From Allomuricauda sp. (GTDB lineage Bacteria > Bacteroidota > Bacteroidia > Flavobacteriales > Flavobacteriaceae), in the NCBI RefSeq assembly GCF_028280385.1, contig NZ_JANQLX010000003.1, positions 248,001 to 312,000 on the forward strand: DNA of 64,000 nucleotides, given 5' to 3'. A program made the translations under genes and the position numbers. Below are positions 26,601-35,664 of the stretch, in pieces. Below the pieces are notes generated by a model that was given only the letters and a program-made list of their open reading frames with translations, was not told the origin of the DNA and made no database searches. Each line of letters opens with the position of its first letter. Position 1 is the stretch's first letter.

Positions 26601-29493
26601 CAATGTAGTGGTGACTGACCAGCTGCCTTCTGGCTACACCTATGTTTCTGATGACGGAGGGGGTGCATATGCCAACGGAACTGGGATTTGGAATGTGGGT
26701 GCCTTGGCAAATGGAGCTACATCCACCTTAAATATTACGGCTACGGTTAATCCAACAGGGGTTTATACCAATGTGGCGGAGATTACCGCTGCAGATCAAC
26801 CTGATAGTGATTCTACACCCAACAACGGATTACTTGCTGAAGATGACCAGGATGATGCAGGAATCAATCCAAATCCCCTAGTGGACATTTCAGTAACCAA
26901 AACGGCGGATGACCTAACCCCCAATGTGGGCGACCAGATTGTTTTTACGGTGACCATTACCAACGATGGGCCAAATGATGCCACAAATGTGGTAGTGACT
27001 GATTTCTTGGCTTCTGGATATGCCTTTGTAAGCGCAGTTCCTTCCACTGGAGTGTATGAACCCTTGAACGGTTCCTGGACCATCGGAAATTTGGCCAATG
27101 GAGGCACCGAAACTTTGGTGGTAACTGCAGATGTGTTGGCCAATGGGGTGTACACCAACATAGCGGAACTAACCGATTTGACAGAAACGGATGTGGATTC
27201 TGTACCGGCCAATAATGATGATACCGAAGATGACCAACAAACCGTGGAACCTGTTCCAGTTTTGGTGTCCGACCTTGTGCTGAGGAAATCTGTTGATATC
27301 CTAAGTCCATTGGTTGGGGAAGAAGTTATTTTTAACATCAGCATCACCAATGATGGACCTAGCGATGTTACCGGAGTAGAAATCCTGGATTTGTTGCCAG
27401 ATGGATATACTTACGTTTCCAATAGCAGAACTGCTGGAGTTTATACTCCTGCCACGGGAATATGGGAGTTAAATGGGGTTATTCCAAATGGAACCACGGA
27501 AACCTTGAACATTGTGGCCACGGTTAACCCTTCTGGGGATTATTTTAATGTGACCGAGGTGTTCTCTTCCAATAACTTTGATCCTAATTCCGTGCCCAAT
27601 AACAACAATGTCTTTGAAAACGATCAAGATAGTGCGGGGACTACCCCCATTCCAAGTTCGGACCTAAGTCTTTCAAAAACCGTTGATAACCCAACGCCAG
27701 ATGTAGGCACCAACGTGGTCTTTACTATAAGCTTGGCCAACGATGGATTGAGCGATGCTTCGGCCGTGGTGGTTTCAGATGCCCTACCGTCCGGATATAC
27801 CTATGTCTCCGATGATTCAGGAGGGACTTATAGCTCAGCAAGCGGATTGTGGAACGTTGGCAATTTGGCCGCGGGAAGCACCATCAATTTAAACATAACG
27901 GCCCAGGTCAACGCATCAGGAGACTACAATAACATTGCAGAAGTAATTTCGGTGATTCAACTAGATCCAGATTCAACTCCTGGGAACAATGACCCTACCG
28001 AAGACGATCAAGCTGAGCAGTCCATTGCACCAAGGACCGTCTCAGATATTTCAGTGACCAAAACCGCAAACACGCTAACACCTTCCGTTGGTGAAAACAT
28101 CGTGTTCACTGTTACCGTAAACAATGCCGGACCCAATGATGCCACTGGAGTAGTGGTGGAAGATTTGCTCAACTCGGGATACAGTCTGGTATCCGTACTT
28201 CCATCAACAGGAGTGTATTATGGCATTACAGGAAGCTGGGACATCGGCACTTTGGCCAATGGAACATCAGCAACACTTCAAATTACCGCCCAAGTACAGG
28301 CGAGTGGAAATTACAGCAATACGGCCGAATTAATAGCCTTGGATACCTTCGACCCGGATTCTACTCCCAACAACAATCTGAATACAGAAGATGACCAGGA
28401 TACTGTTGTGGCGGTTCCCAACGGGCAAGCTGACTTAGAACTCACAAAATCCGTGGACAACCCCAACCCTAACGTAGGAGATGTGGTTGAATTTACCGTT
28501 AGCATTACCAATAACGGCTTTAGTGATGCTAGCGGGGTGGTGGTCACCGATAATTTGCCTGCTGGCTATACCTATCAATCACATATAGCAACAGCCGGAA
28601 TATATAATTCAGGGACTGGATTGTGGACACTAAATGGGGCGATTTTTAACCAAAGTACGGAAACATTGGTTGTTTTGGCAACGGTCAATACACCAACTGG
28701 CGCTACTGATGAATATATGAATGTTGCTGAAATTACAGCCAGTGATTTCAATGACCCGGATAGTGATCCCAACCAAGATATTAATGTGGACGACTTATCC
28801 GATGGATTGGCCGATGATGATGAGGCCGTCGCGTTCGTGACTCCCCAGACAACAGATATTGCCATTACCAAATCAGTGGATAATAGCACGCCAAATATTG
28901 GGGACCAAGTGGTGTTCACCATTACGGTAGGCAATCAAGGATCGGTGGAAGCTACCAATATTGGGATTGAGGAAATACTTCCATCAGGATATCATTTGAT
29001 TTCTGCCCAGGCCTCAGAAGGAGTTTATGATGAGGATGCCGGTTTTTGGGAAATAGACCGATTGGCTTCCCTAGGCACCGCCAACCTGCTACTTACGGTA
29101 GAAATTTTGGATATCAATGATTATCTCAACACAGCGAGCTTGGCTTATGTGGATCAATTGGATACCAATAATACCAATGATGTTGATCAGGCAGAGGTTT
29201 CGCCTTCATGCCTGACCGTATACAACGAATTCTCACCCAACGGAGATGGAGTCAATGAATTTTTTAAGATCGACTGTATCTCAAGATACCCTAACAATGT
29301 GCTTCAGGTGTACAACCGATGGGGCAATATTGTCTACGAAATGCGATCCTACAATAATGATTGGAACGGTACCTCAAATGGAAGGGCCACCGTTCAAAAA
29401 GGAGATCAATTGCCTGTAGGAACCTATTACTATGTATTGGATCTGGGCGATGGCTCGGAACCTCGAACAGATTGGTTATACATAAACAGATAG
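20611..29493 (+). CDS. Giant (about 2960 aa) PKD/Ig-like plus DUF11 repeat protein with gliding-motility-associated C-terminal domain (T9SS type B-like)
   Basis: Repeated DAGPDQ...GTWT units, then many DLxLxKSVDNxxPxVGxxVxFTITVxNxGPxDATNVxVxDxLPSGY units; end VYNEFSPNGDGVNEFFKIDCISRYPNNVLQVYNRWGNIVYE. Confidence 0.95.
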   Translation: MNKPLTPQKKGILPFFFLLLFASIQWGYSQNCSVNAGIPETICENVSSYTLSGSTSGLVQSGPTWSQVGGPSVIIVDASNLNTQVNGLVGGNTYTFRLSAVCTDGTPQFQDVDITVQPITLSNAGSDIASCPDNTGTISTNANTPLNAGETGSWSIVGANNAGVTINSPSSPTTTLTLAETNAGITTLQWTITGPEYAPGQSCESTSTISVTNYGGESIVDAGADQNLDNCYTTTQTTNMAASFGGNNINGQVGTWSFVSGPNTPVIADVNNNNSGVSNLIEGVYTFRWSVNGPCATGSDTMTITVAEATQEISTASIQNDDVRFCDAGITTVTLVGSLPLFTNETATWTQTGGPVAGVSILNPTSSTTQITGLDGSSTYQFTYTIENGTTLCSDSATATINYSTAAVSIVANGGNDIQATCGVTSVDIPFVTSGNGTNTYSIVSGPSGSALVNPGTFSNTGGSPLTIDFDVEGTYTVLLRRALSGSIQTGCDVATDAINVTVALTPTPANAGTDQTLACNVTSTDITGNAVAVGSSLWSQISGPNTATIASPYGQTTNVSNLVPGTYVFQYAISGGNSCAPSEEDTVQIVVSSDAAIVTTAGPDQSICFGAPIQLSGNDPISTNLEGVWTVNTAPIGATIVFEDENDPNTLVSGLDNPNETYVFRWTISNPNDATCPTPGTDTVTITTNATQGPTLADAGSDQCLTTGTSSVTLAGNQPAVDEIGTWTAVPAIGIAFDDVNQFDTDATITVEQSYVLTWTISKTTPGCQSTSDEVEITVGPDAVADAGPDQTECQSVFTMDASASVGTSGFWTQISGPGGYQIDDAASPTAQLTFGFSGQYVFQWTANNGSCSSDTDQVTLNVGIPPTTAVVTSPTETICSSTTITLDGNPFDSNIETGYWTLLSGAPNTPTFSDINDPNAMVSGMVSGTYTFRWTIAGDSNCPTSFADKTVDVYVPANAGADMELCNVQNFLLEATFGSTGTWTQVFGPGVGGAPGTPATITQNPVGSNVAEVSDIVFGSFYIFEFTTNYPGATGCGNTSDQVQVESSGLPTILPDAGPDQLLCLGDLPVPNQTTLAGNPPPDDVDDATWSFTEQPAGSTTVITNINDPTSTITGLTVPGIYILEWNFEAGFCFNTSDVVRIEVYEAPSTADAGPDQINACQLSAQLNAVPPTVGTGTWTLTTDPSGGAAVIDNPNSPTSTLSNITVTGTYELTWTVAHNGITFVDSPSACDPSSDTVNITFPDDAPSTADAGPDQELCDATQANMAATGLAIGTGTWTQTAGPGIGGTPGTPANIVAPNSETTLIDTLEPGTYEFTWTVVNGGCTFVDTMQLVNYADPTSTNAGPDQSLNQFATVVMAADAPIAGTGIWTQVSGPTTVGFVNENDPSTEVFGATSGTYVFQWTVSNGVCTPVSDTVEVSLLGIDLELGKSVSPTNVVPGDTVTFTLDVFNNNANSAADATGVSVRDVIPSGYTLVPGTVSNGGVYNIGDLSITWSNLSIANGATLSLTFDATVNASGTYVNTAEITANDIFDIDSTEGNGITGEDDQDTAQITIQTSDLGLNKSISAASSATPNVGDTVVFELTVTNAGPDAATNVSVEDVVPSGLTIGTINNGGVNTSGTISWTIANLGVGSTTLSYETTVNAPLGLVGEYTNISEITASDQYDPDSTPDNDDGDQSEDDEDLYTVVPQSIDLEIELLASNPTPDVGDVVAFSINISNFGADAATNVSLENLVPPGYATITGISNGGTFSFITDIISWTGLNVPVGLNSLVLTFNATVQNPTGAAGEFTHIAEVTFADQYDTDSTPNNDDGDQSEDDETSVTVAPQQADLSLTKIVVGNDLSPSVGEEISFEITISNSGPDDATNVVVQDVLPSGFNYVLYSATTGTYDDATGLWQVGTVANGSNETLIIDVLVNNTGDFTNVAQITASDGFDIDSTPSNGVGAEDDQDEVVITPVAVADLALTKDVDNNNPDVNTNVVFTITVNNSGPSDATNVVVTDQLPSGYTYVSDDGGGAYANGTGIWNVGALANGATSTLNITATVNPTGVYTNVAEITAADQPDSDSTPNNGLLAEDDQDDAGINPNPLVDISVTKTADDLTPNVGDQIVFTVTITNDGPNDATNVVVTDFLASGYAFVSAVPSTGVYEPLNGSWTIGNLANGGTETLVVTADVLANGVYTNIAELTDLTETDVDSVPANNDDTEDDQQTVEPVPVLVSDLVLRKSVDILSPLVGEEVIFNISITNDGPSDVTGVEILDLLPDGYTYVSNSRTAGVYTPATGIWELNGVIPNGTTETLNIVATVNPSGDYFNVTEVFSSNNFDPNSVPNNNNVFENDQDSAGTTPIPSSDLSLSKTVDNPTPDVGTNVVFTISLANDGLSDASAVVVSDALPSGYTYVSDDSGGTYSSASGLWNVGNLAAGSTINLNITAQVNASGDYNNIAEVISVIQLDPDSTPGNNDPTEDDQAEQSIAPRTVSDISVTKTANTLTPSVGENIVFTVTVNNAGPNDATGVVVEDLLNSGYSLVSVLPSTGVYYGITGSWDIGTLANGTSATLQITAQVQASGNYSNTAELIALDTFDPDSTPNNNLNTEDDQDTVVAVPNGQADLELTKSVDNPNPNVGDVVEFTVSITNNGFSDASGVVVTDNLPAGYTYQSHIATAGIYNSGTGLWTLNGAIFNQSTETLVVLATVNTPTGATDEYMNVAEITASDFNDPDSDPNQDINVDDLSDGLADDDEAVAFVTPQTTDIAITKSVDNSTPNIGDQVVFTITVGNQGSVEATNIGIEEILPSGYHLISAQASEGVYDEDAGFWEIDRLASLGTANLLLTVEILDINDYLNTASLAYVDQLDTNNTNDVDQAEVSPSCLTVYNEFSPNGDGVNEFFKIDCISRYPNNVLQVYNRWGNIVYEMRSYNNDWNGTSNGRATVQKGDQLPVGTYYYVLDLGDGSEPRTDWLYINR

Positions 29494-29530
29494 GAAGATG
29501 GGTATTAGATTAGAAAGAAAAACACAACGA

Positions 29531-30451
29531 ATGAATAGGCATTTCCGAATTAGCTGTTTTGTGGCCCTATGCATGGGAATATGGTCGATTTCCGCACAAC
29601 AAGACCCCCAGTTCACGCAATATATGTACAATACGCTGAACGTTAATCCGGCCTATGCGGGATCTCGCGGACACCTAACGGCACTGCTCATGCACCGTTC
29701 CCAATGGGTTGGGGTAAACGGGGCGCCTACCACCCAAGTATTGGCGGTGGACGGGCCTATGGGCAATAATGTTGGCCTAGGTTTGGTATTGTCCCACGAT
29801 GCTTTGGGCCCAGCTTCAGAAGTCTTTGTGGATGCCAATTTTTCGTATACCGTAAAACTCGATGATAAGGATAAAAAGCTCTCATTCGGACTAAAGGGAG
29901 GAGGTCGTATGTTCAACGTTGATTTCTCAAAAGGATTGGTGGAAAATCCGGATGTGGCCTTCCAAAACAATATCAAGAACAAATTCTTTCCGACCATTGG
30001 GGCAGGAATCTACTATCACAACAATAAAAGTTATTTGGGTCTTGCTGTTCCCAATTTCTTTGCCCAGGACCACTATGATGGCGAAGAACAGGAAATTGCC
30101 GCAGAAAGACTCCATTACTATCTGATAGGGGGCAAGATCATCGATTTGACCCCTGACATAAAATTTAAGCCCGCGTTTTTTGTTAAATGGGTTCCGGGCG
30201 CACCGGTCATAGCCGATGTGTCTGCCAATGCCATGCTCATGGAAACATTTACGGCCGGACTGGCCTATAGATGGGACGATTCATTTTCGGCCTTGTTGGG
30301 ACTTCAGATTTCTCCGGATTTAAGCATGGGCTATTCCTATGATTTGACCACTTCTGATTTAAGAAGCTACACCAGCGGCACCCATGAGGTGTTCCTGCGA
30401 TATGAGTTCAAGACCGTTGAAAAACGACTTAAATCTCCAAGATTTTACTAA
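29531..30451 (+). CDS. PorP/SprF family type IX secretion membrane protein
   Basis: QDPQFTQYMYNTLNVNPAYAGSRG, HRSQWVGVNGAPTTQ. Confidence 0.93.
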   Translation: MNRHFRISCFVALCMGIWSISAQQDPQFTQYMYNTLNVNPAYAGSRGHLTALLMHRSQWVGVNGAPTTQVLAVDGPMGNNVGLGLVLSHDALGPASEVFVDANFSYTVKLDDKDKKLSFGLKGGGRMFNVDFSKGLVENPDVAFQNNIKNKFFPTIGAGIYYHNNKSYLGLAVPNFFAQDHYDGEEQEIAAERLHYYLIGGKIIDLTPDIKFKPAFFVKWVPGAPVIADVSANAMLMETFTAGLAYRWDDSFSALLGLQISPDLSMGYSYDLTTSDLRSYTSGTHEVFLRYEFKTVEKRLKSPRFY

Positions 30452-30452
30452 A

Positions 30453-32402
30453 ATGAACAACCTAAAAACCAACATATCCGTTCTTATCCTCCTATGGGGC
30501 GGTTTTATGCACGCACAACTAAAGTTTAATGACGCAGATACCAACTTTGATAATCTATTGTACGTAAAAGCGGCCAAACAATACGAAGTATTGGCCCAAA
30601 AAGGAGATGATTCCCAACACCTGTTGCAACGTTTGGGAGATGCTTATTACTTCAACACCGACATGCAAAATGCAGTTAAGTGGTATGAGGTGCTTTTTTC
30701 TAAATATGAGAAGGTTCTAGAACCGAAATACGCATTTAGATACGTTCATGCCCTAAAAGGCGTAGGGAACTACAAGCAAGCCAAGGGGATCATGAAAATC
30801 TATGCCCAAAAATTGGATTTGTCCGAATTTCAGGCGGGTCAACTTCAAAATAATGATGAAGCCCTGGATGAGCTCCTTAAACGCCAGCCGCAATTTTATA
30901 TCAGCAATTTGGCGATCAACTCCGCGGTTGCCGATTTTGGACCTATGTACTACAAGGACAAAATTGTGTTCTCTTCAAGTAGGGACTCCCTAAAGTTTGA
31001 GACCCGTGTTTATGAATGGAACAAACAACCCTATCTGGATTTCTTTATGGCCGATACCATGGCCTCTGGATCAGACCTCACCAACGTAATTCCGTTCTCT
31101 TCCATTCTGAATACCAGGTACCACGAAGCGGCAGCCACATTTATTCCGGAAGGGAATAAGGTCTATTTTACTCGGAACAACTATACCCAGCAAACCCTGG
31201 GAAGGGATGAGGAAGGGACCAATCATTTAAAGATCTATACTTCTGAACTCCGGGGAGGAGAGTGGACCGAGGCCGAGGAAGTTTCCTTTAACAGCGAAAA
31301 CTATTCTGTGGGCCAACCCGCCTTAAGCCCGGATGGCCGATATATGTATTTTGTTTCCGACATGCCAGGAAGCATTGGTGAAACCGATATTTTTGTAGTT
31401 GAGATTTTAAGGGATGGGAGTTTTTCACAACCTAGGAATCTTGGACCTGCCATCAATACCAGTGGAAGGGAAATGTTCCCTTATGTGACCGGTGAAAAGA
31501 TCTATTTTGCTTCGGATGGGCACGTAGGACTTGGGGGCCTTGATATTTTTGAAAGTGAAATTTCCAACACTGGCTTCAGCACGCCCAAAAATTTGGGGGT
31601 GCCCGTGAACAGCAATCGGGACGATTTTGGATATATCGTAAAAGAATCCACCCAGCGCGGCTATTTTTCCTCCAATCGCGAAGGGGGGAAGGGGGATGAT
31701 GATATCTATTCCTTCCAACGCATGGAGGAAACCTGTGAGCAGACCGTAAAGGGAAGCGTCATCCGTAAATCCAACGCTCAGCCCATTGTAAATGTGGTTG
31801 TGGAACTAATGGATGCCGAAGGCAATTCTTTGGGCCGGACAGCAACAGACCCCTATGGTGCATTCGAATTTGAAAACGCCTTGGAATGTGAAGAGGGCTA
31901 CGAGATCAAAATCAACAAACAGGGATTTTTACCCAATGAGGCATTGTTCATTACCTCCAAACAAAAGGATTTTGTGAACGATGTGCCGATGGAGATTACC
32001 AAAGAACTCAATAAATTGATTGTTCGGGAAAATGGCGTGCTAAAAATTAAAATAGATAATATCTATTTTGACCTGAACAAAGCGGATATTAGGCCAGATG
32101 CCGCCCAAGAGCTCAATAAGATTGTTGAGGTGATGAAGGAATATCCCAAAATGGTCATTAAAATTGAGGCCCATACGGATTCCAGGGGTAGCGATCGTTA
32201 TAACGAGACGCTTTCGGACAAGCGCGCCAAATCCACAGGCAATTACATCATTTCCCAAGGAATAGAATCCGATAGGATAGAAAGTGCCATAGGTTATGGA
32301 GAAAAAAAACTGTTGAACCACTGCAACAACGGTGTAAAATGTTCCACCGAAGAACATGATGTAAATAGGAGATCGGAATTTATTATCGTACAATTGGATT
32401 AA
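30453..32402 (+). CDS. OmpA family protein with TPR-like, PD40 beta-propeller and carboxypeptidase-regulatory-like domains
   Basis: FNSENYSVGQPALSPDGRYMYFVSDMPGSIGETDIF; IDNIYFDLNKADIRPDAAQELNKI...IEAHTDSRGSDRYNETLSDKRAKS. Confidence 0.93.
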   Translation: MNNLKTNISVLILLWGGFMHAQLKFNDADTNFDNLLYVKAAKQYEVLAQKGDDSQHLLQRLGDAYYFNTDMQNAVKWYEVLFSKYEKVLEPKYAFRYVHALKGVGNYKQAKGIMKIYAQKLDLSEFQAGQLQNNDEALDELLKRQPQFYISNLAINSAVADFGPMYYKDKIVFSSSRDSLKFETRVYEWNKQPYLDFFMADTMASGSDLTNVIPFSSILNTRYHEAAATFIPEGNKVYFTRNNYTQQTLGRDEEGTNHLKIYTSELRGGEWTEAEEVSFNSENYSVGQPALSPDGRYMYFVSDMPGSIGETDIFVVEILRDGSFSQPRNLGPAINTSGREMFPYVTGEKIYFASDGHVGLGGLDIFESEISNTGFSTPKNLGVPVNSNRDDFGYIVKESTQRGYFSSNREGGKGDDDIYSFQRMEETCEQTVKGSVIRKSNAQPIVNVVVELMDAEGNSLGRTATDPYGAFEFENALECEEGYEIKINKQGFLPNEALFITSKQKDFVNDVPMEITKELNKLIVRENGVLKIKIDNIYFDLNKADIRPDAAQELNKIVEVMKEYPKMVIKIEAHTDSRGSDRYNETLSDKRAKSTGNYIISQGIESDRIESAIGYGEKKLLNHCNNGVKCSTEEHDVNRRSEFIIVQLD

Positions 32403-32425
32403 TACCTAATCAACATAAACACGAG

Positions 32426-32458
32426 AAGGCCTTCAACGAAAGTTGGGGGCTTTTTTTG
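32426..32458 (+). terminator. Rho-independent terminator of the adhesin-porP-ompA unit
   Basis: GGCCTTCAAC-GAAA-GTTGGGGGCT followed by TTTTTTT. Confidence 0.75.
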
Positions 32459-32537
32459 TTAAAAATCCGCGCCGTGCAACCCTTGCCAGATTGATCTGTC
32501 TTTGTCATAGATGAATAAGGATTATTTTTAGCCGTCA

Positions 32538-33098
32538 TTGAATAATCGTCCAGAATTTTTGGAAGCAAACGTACGTTTTACGCACCAAGCGTTGGTGGAA
32601 CAGAGCAAAGCAGGGGACCGGAATGCCCAATACCGGTTATATGGGCTGTATGTGGATGCTATGTTCAATGTGGCCATGCGAATGCTCACCATTAGGGAGG
32701 ACGCCGAGGATGTTTTACAGGAAAGTTTTGTAGAAGCCTTTAAAAAGCTGGACACCTTTAGGTTTGAAAGCACTTTTGGCGCCTGGCTCAAACGCATCGT
32801 GATCAACAGGAGCATCAACCATTTAAAAGCAAAGCGGCTGTTGTTGTCTTCCTTGGAAAATGAAGGAGAACCTTTGGAGGAAGATGGGGAAGTGACAGTG
32901 GATAACCTGGAAATAGAAAAGATAAAACTGGGTCTTGGGCAATTGCCTGAAGGGTACAGACAAATAATTACCCTATACCTGATTGAAGGATATGACCATG
33001 TGGAGATTGGGGAGATTTTGGGAATCTCAACCTCCACATCCAAGTCCCAATACCATAGGGCCAAAAAGAAATTGATTCAAATTGTAAATGAACTGTGA
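32538..33098 (+). CDS. RNA polymerase sigma-70 (ECF) family factor
   Basis: AMRMLTIREDAEDVLQESFVEAFKKLDTFRFESTFGAWLKRIVINRSINHLK; YDHVEIGEILGISTSTSKSQYHRAKKKL. Confidence 0.93.
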   Translation: MNNRPEFLEANVRFTHQALVEQSKAGDRNAQYRLYGLYVDAMFNVAMRMLTIREDAEDVLQESFVEAFKKLDTFRFESTFGAWLKRIVINRSINHLKAKRLLLSSLENEGEPLEEDGEVTVDNLEIEKIKLGLGQLPEGYRQIITLYLIEGYDHVEIGEILGISTSTSKSQYHRAKKKLIQIVNEL

Positions 33099-33643
33099 TG
33101 GACAATTTTGAAAAATTTATAAAAGAGAACAAAGAATCCTTTAATGTCCACAAGGTGGACCAGGACAAACTTTGGCAGGGCATAGCCCAAAAATTGGATG
33201 AAAAAGAAGAGGTGAAGGTGGTTCCCCTTTGGCGGTCCGCAAAGCTAAGAATTGCCGCTTCGGTGATTTTCTTGATGGGACTGTCGCTGGTAACCTTTAT
33301 GCTGGTGGGCAATCCGGTCACCCAGGAAATAGAGGGTTATGCCAGCGAGGAACTTTTTGAGATTGACCTCCACTATAAAAATCTGGTGTACCAACAAGTG
33401 CAATTGGTTAAAAACCATCCCAAATTGACCGCACTGGATAAAGAGGAGTTTTTGTCCTTTATGGATGAATTGGACCAGGAATATGAACAACTGAAATTGG
33501 AAATGCAGCATAATTTGGATAATGAAAGGGTCTTGGAGGCCATCGTAAACAACTACAAAAAACGCATTGAACTTATTGAGAATTTGTTGAAACAGATCAA
33601 TGCTTCTAAAAATGAGACGGATTATGAAGGGTATATTCTTTAA
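33098..33643 (+). CDS. Single-TM protein, putative anti-sigma factor
   Basis: Follows sigma gene directly; cytoplasmic N-terminus, TM RIAASVIFLMGLSLVTFMLVG, coiled-coil C-terminus. Confidence 0.6.
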   Translation: MDNFEKFIKENKESFNVHKVDQDKLWQGIAQKLDEKEEVKVVPLWRSAKLRIAASVIFLMGLSLVTFMLVGNPVTQEIEGYASEELFEIDLHYKNLVYQQVQLVKNHPKLTALDKEEFLSFMDELDQEYEQLKLEMQHNLDNERVLEAIVNNYKKRIELIENLLKQINASKNETDYEGYIL

Positions 33644-34712
33644 ATATCGACTTATGGCCATTCTACTTGGCCTTGTGGTCCATGTAGTGGCGGCGCAGAG
33701 CGAGCGAACAAAGCAATGGAAGCGTAGTTATGACCTGCCCGGGAACGCCACAGTACAAATAGAGAACAAGTACGGAAATGTGGTGGTAAATGGTTGGGCA
33801 AAGAACAAACTCCAGGTGAACATCAATATAAAAGTGGTGCACCGCAAGGATGAAAATGCCAAAAAACTATTGGACCGCATTCAGCCCGAAGTGACCCAGG
33901 CTGGGGATTATATCCGAATCACTTCCGAAATTGTGGATCGCAGTTCCAGCTTGTTTAGCCGGTATTTCAACAAGGCAAATCCCTTCGATTTTGATAAATC
34001 CAATGTCCAAATTGATTTTGAGATCTATATGCCGGAAAATGCCGAGCTCAATGTAACCAATAAATTTGGAGACCTGGTAGTTGGTGCTTGGCATGGCGAT
34101 CTTGAGGCCAATGTGCAACATGGCGATGTTTGGGTAAATGATGAAATGTCTACGGCCAAAGTGGATATGCGCTTCGGGAAACTGAACTTGGGATCCATTG
34201 GCTATGGAAATATTAAAATGAGCAACGGGAGCATTGATGTGGAAGATGCCCAAAAATTAAAGATCATCAGCAGCGGCAGCACCATAAAACTGGACGATAT
34301 AACCAATCTGGAGCTGTATTCCAGCAAAGACGAAGTTGGTCTGGAGAATATAGGAAGTTTGCGAGGGGATTTTAAATTTTCCAATGTGGATATTGGCAGC
34401 GTGGATACGGAAATGTTCCTTACCCTTAGAATAGCCGAAGTGGAGATCCGCAAGTTTTTAAACCCGGCACCGGAAATTGATATTGTTCAGGAATCCTCGG
34501 AAATCAATATGGATGTTTCTGGCCTTTCCTTCGATTTTAAGGCCACTTTGGAGCAAGGACTTTTGCGGGTTCCCAGGACCTTCGCAAAGGTAAACAGCAA
34601 TGTAAAAAATGCCGGGCGAAAGATTAGGGACATCACTGCAACCTACGGTGACGGGGAAAAAGGTGATTTTACCATAAATGGCATAAAAGGTGTTATCGTA
34701 ATTACCGATTAA
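33612..34712 (+). CDS. DUF4097-like beta-helix adhesin family protein
   Basis: QIENKYGNVVVNGW, ELNVTNKFGDLVVGAWHGDLEANVQHGDVWV repeats. Confidence 0.65.
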   Translation: MRRIMKGIFFKYRLMAILLGLVVHVVAAQSERTKQWKRSYDLPGNATVQIENKYGNVVVNGWAKNKLQVNINIKVVHRKDENAKKLLDRIQPEVTQAGDYIRITSEIVDRSSSLFSRYFNKANPFDFDKSNVQIDFEIYMPENAELNVTNKFGDLVVGAWHGDLEANVQHGDVWVNDEMSTAKVDMRFGKLNLGSIGYGNIKMSNGSIDVEDAQKLKIISSGSTIKLDDITNLELYSSKDEVGLENIGSLRGDFKFSNVDIGSVDTEMFLTLRIAEVEIRKFLNPAPEIDIVQESSEINMDVSGLSFDFKATLEQGLLRVPRTFAKVNSNVKNAGRKIRDITATYGDGEKGDFTINGIKGVIVITD

Positions 34713-34812
34713 TCAAGTTTCAGCAATCAAAAAATAATCCAAAAAAAAATCAGCAACCATGCAACCTTCCAAAAAATGCAATGTCTTTACAACAGCAACC
34801 ATAACCAAAAAC

Positions 34813-35472
34813 ATGTTACAGCACAAGCTTCTTTTTGCCATACTGTTAATCAGTTCATTTGGTTTTGGCCAAGATGATGACAATACCGATTATATAGAGT
34901 TCAACGATCGCAAAAATGTGGTACATGGGGTCTATCTGGGCCTTACTACCTATTTTGGTGAAATTGACGGCAAGGACACCTACATAGGAGGCCTAAAAGT
35001 GGCCTATGTGGCCAATAGAAAATTTGAAGTGGGCTTTGTGGGTAATTTTTTCTATTCGGAACAAGACAACCCAAGAACCATTAATGAGGATTTGATCGGG
35101 GTATATGGTGGACTTCATCTTGAGCCCATTTTATTTAGTGAAAATTTGGTGAACCTTTCCTTTCCAATTTTAATCGGAGCTGGGGGAGTGGGGTACTTTG
35201 GCAATAATTTTGATGACCCTATTGACGAAGATATTGATGAAGATGAAATCGATGCCATTTTTGTGGTGGAACCAGGGGTAAGTGTGCTGTTCAATGTTTC
35301 GCGATATGTCCAGTTGGAAGCAGGGGTAAAATACCGGTTTTCCAACAAATTGGACCTGGACCTGAACCCGTTGGACAGGATCAACGGATTCTCTGGTGGC
35401 ATTGGGGTTAAAATTGGCGTTTTCAATATGGGACGCAACAGGTATAAAAAACATATTTCCGATGAACAATAG
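34813..35472 (+). CDS. Outer-membrane beta-barrel-like protein, hypothetical
   Basis: Signal peptide LLFAILLISSFGFGQ; alternating beta pattern. Confidence 0.6.
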   Translation: MLQHKLLFAILLISSFGFGQDDDNTDYIEFNDRKNVVHGVYLGLTTYFGEIDGKDTYIGGLKVAYVANRKFEVGFVGNFFYSEQDNPRTINEDLIGVYGGLHLEPILFSENLVNLSFPILIGAGGVGYFGNNFDDPIDEDIDEDEIDAIFVVEPGVSVLFNVSRYVQLEAGVKYRFSNKLDLDLNPLDRINGFSGGIGVKIGVFNMGRNRYKKHISDEQ

Positions 35473-35664
35473 CAAATCAAAAAACGAACAGTCAATCAAT
35501 CACGGTCTGGTGGCCAAACACGTATTTTCAGAAAATGGGTCGGTATTTATCCGAAGCTCACAAAATTTGGAGACCGATGAATGGTCGGTCATCAATTTCT
35601 ACTGGATGCCGGTCCTAAGACTGGAAAAGGAACTTCGCTAACAACATCCCTCAGACACCAAACC

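Noticed and set aside
35462-35641. Small ORF MNNSKSKNEQSINHGLVAKHVF... between the beta-barrel gene and the TonB receptor
   Set aside because: Could be a coupled small gene or leader, but there is no homology or conservation evidence available here.
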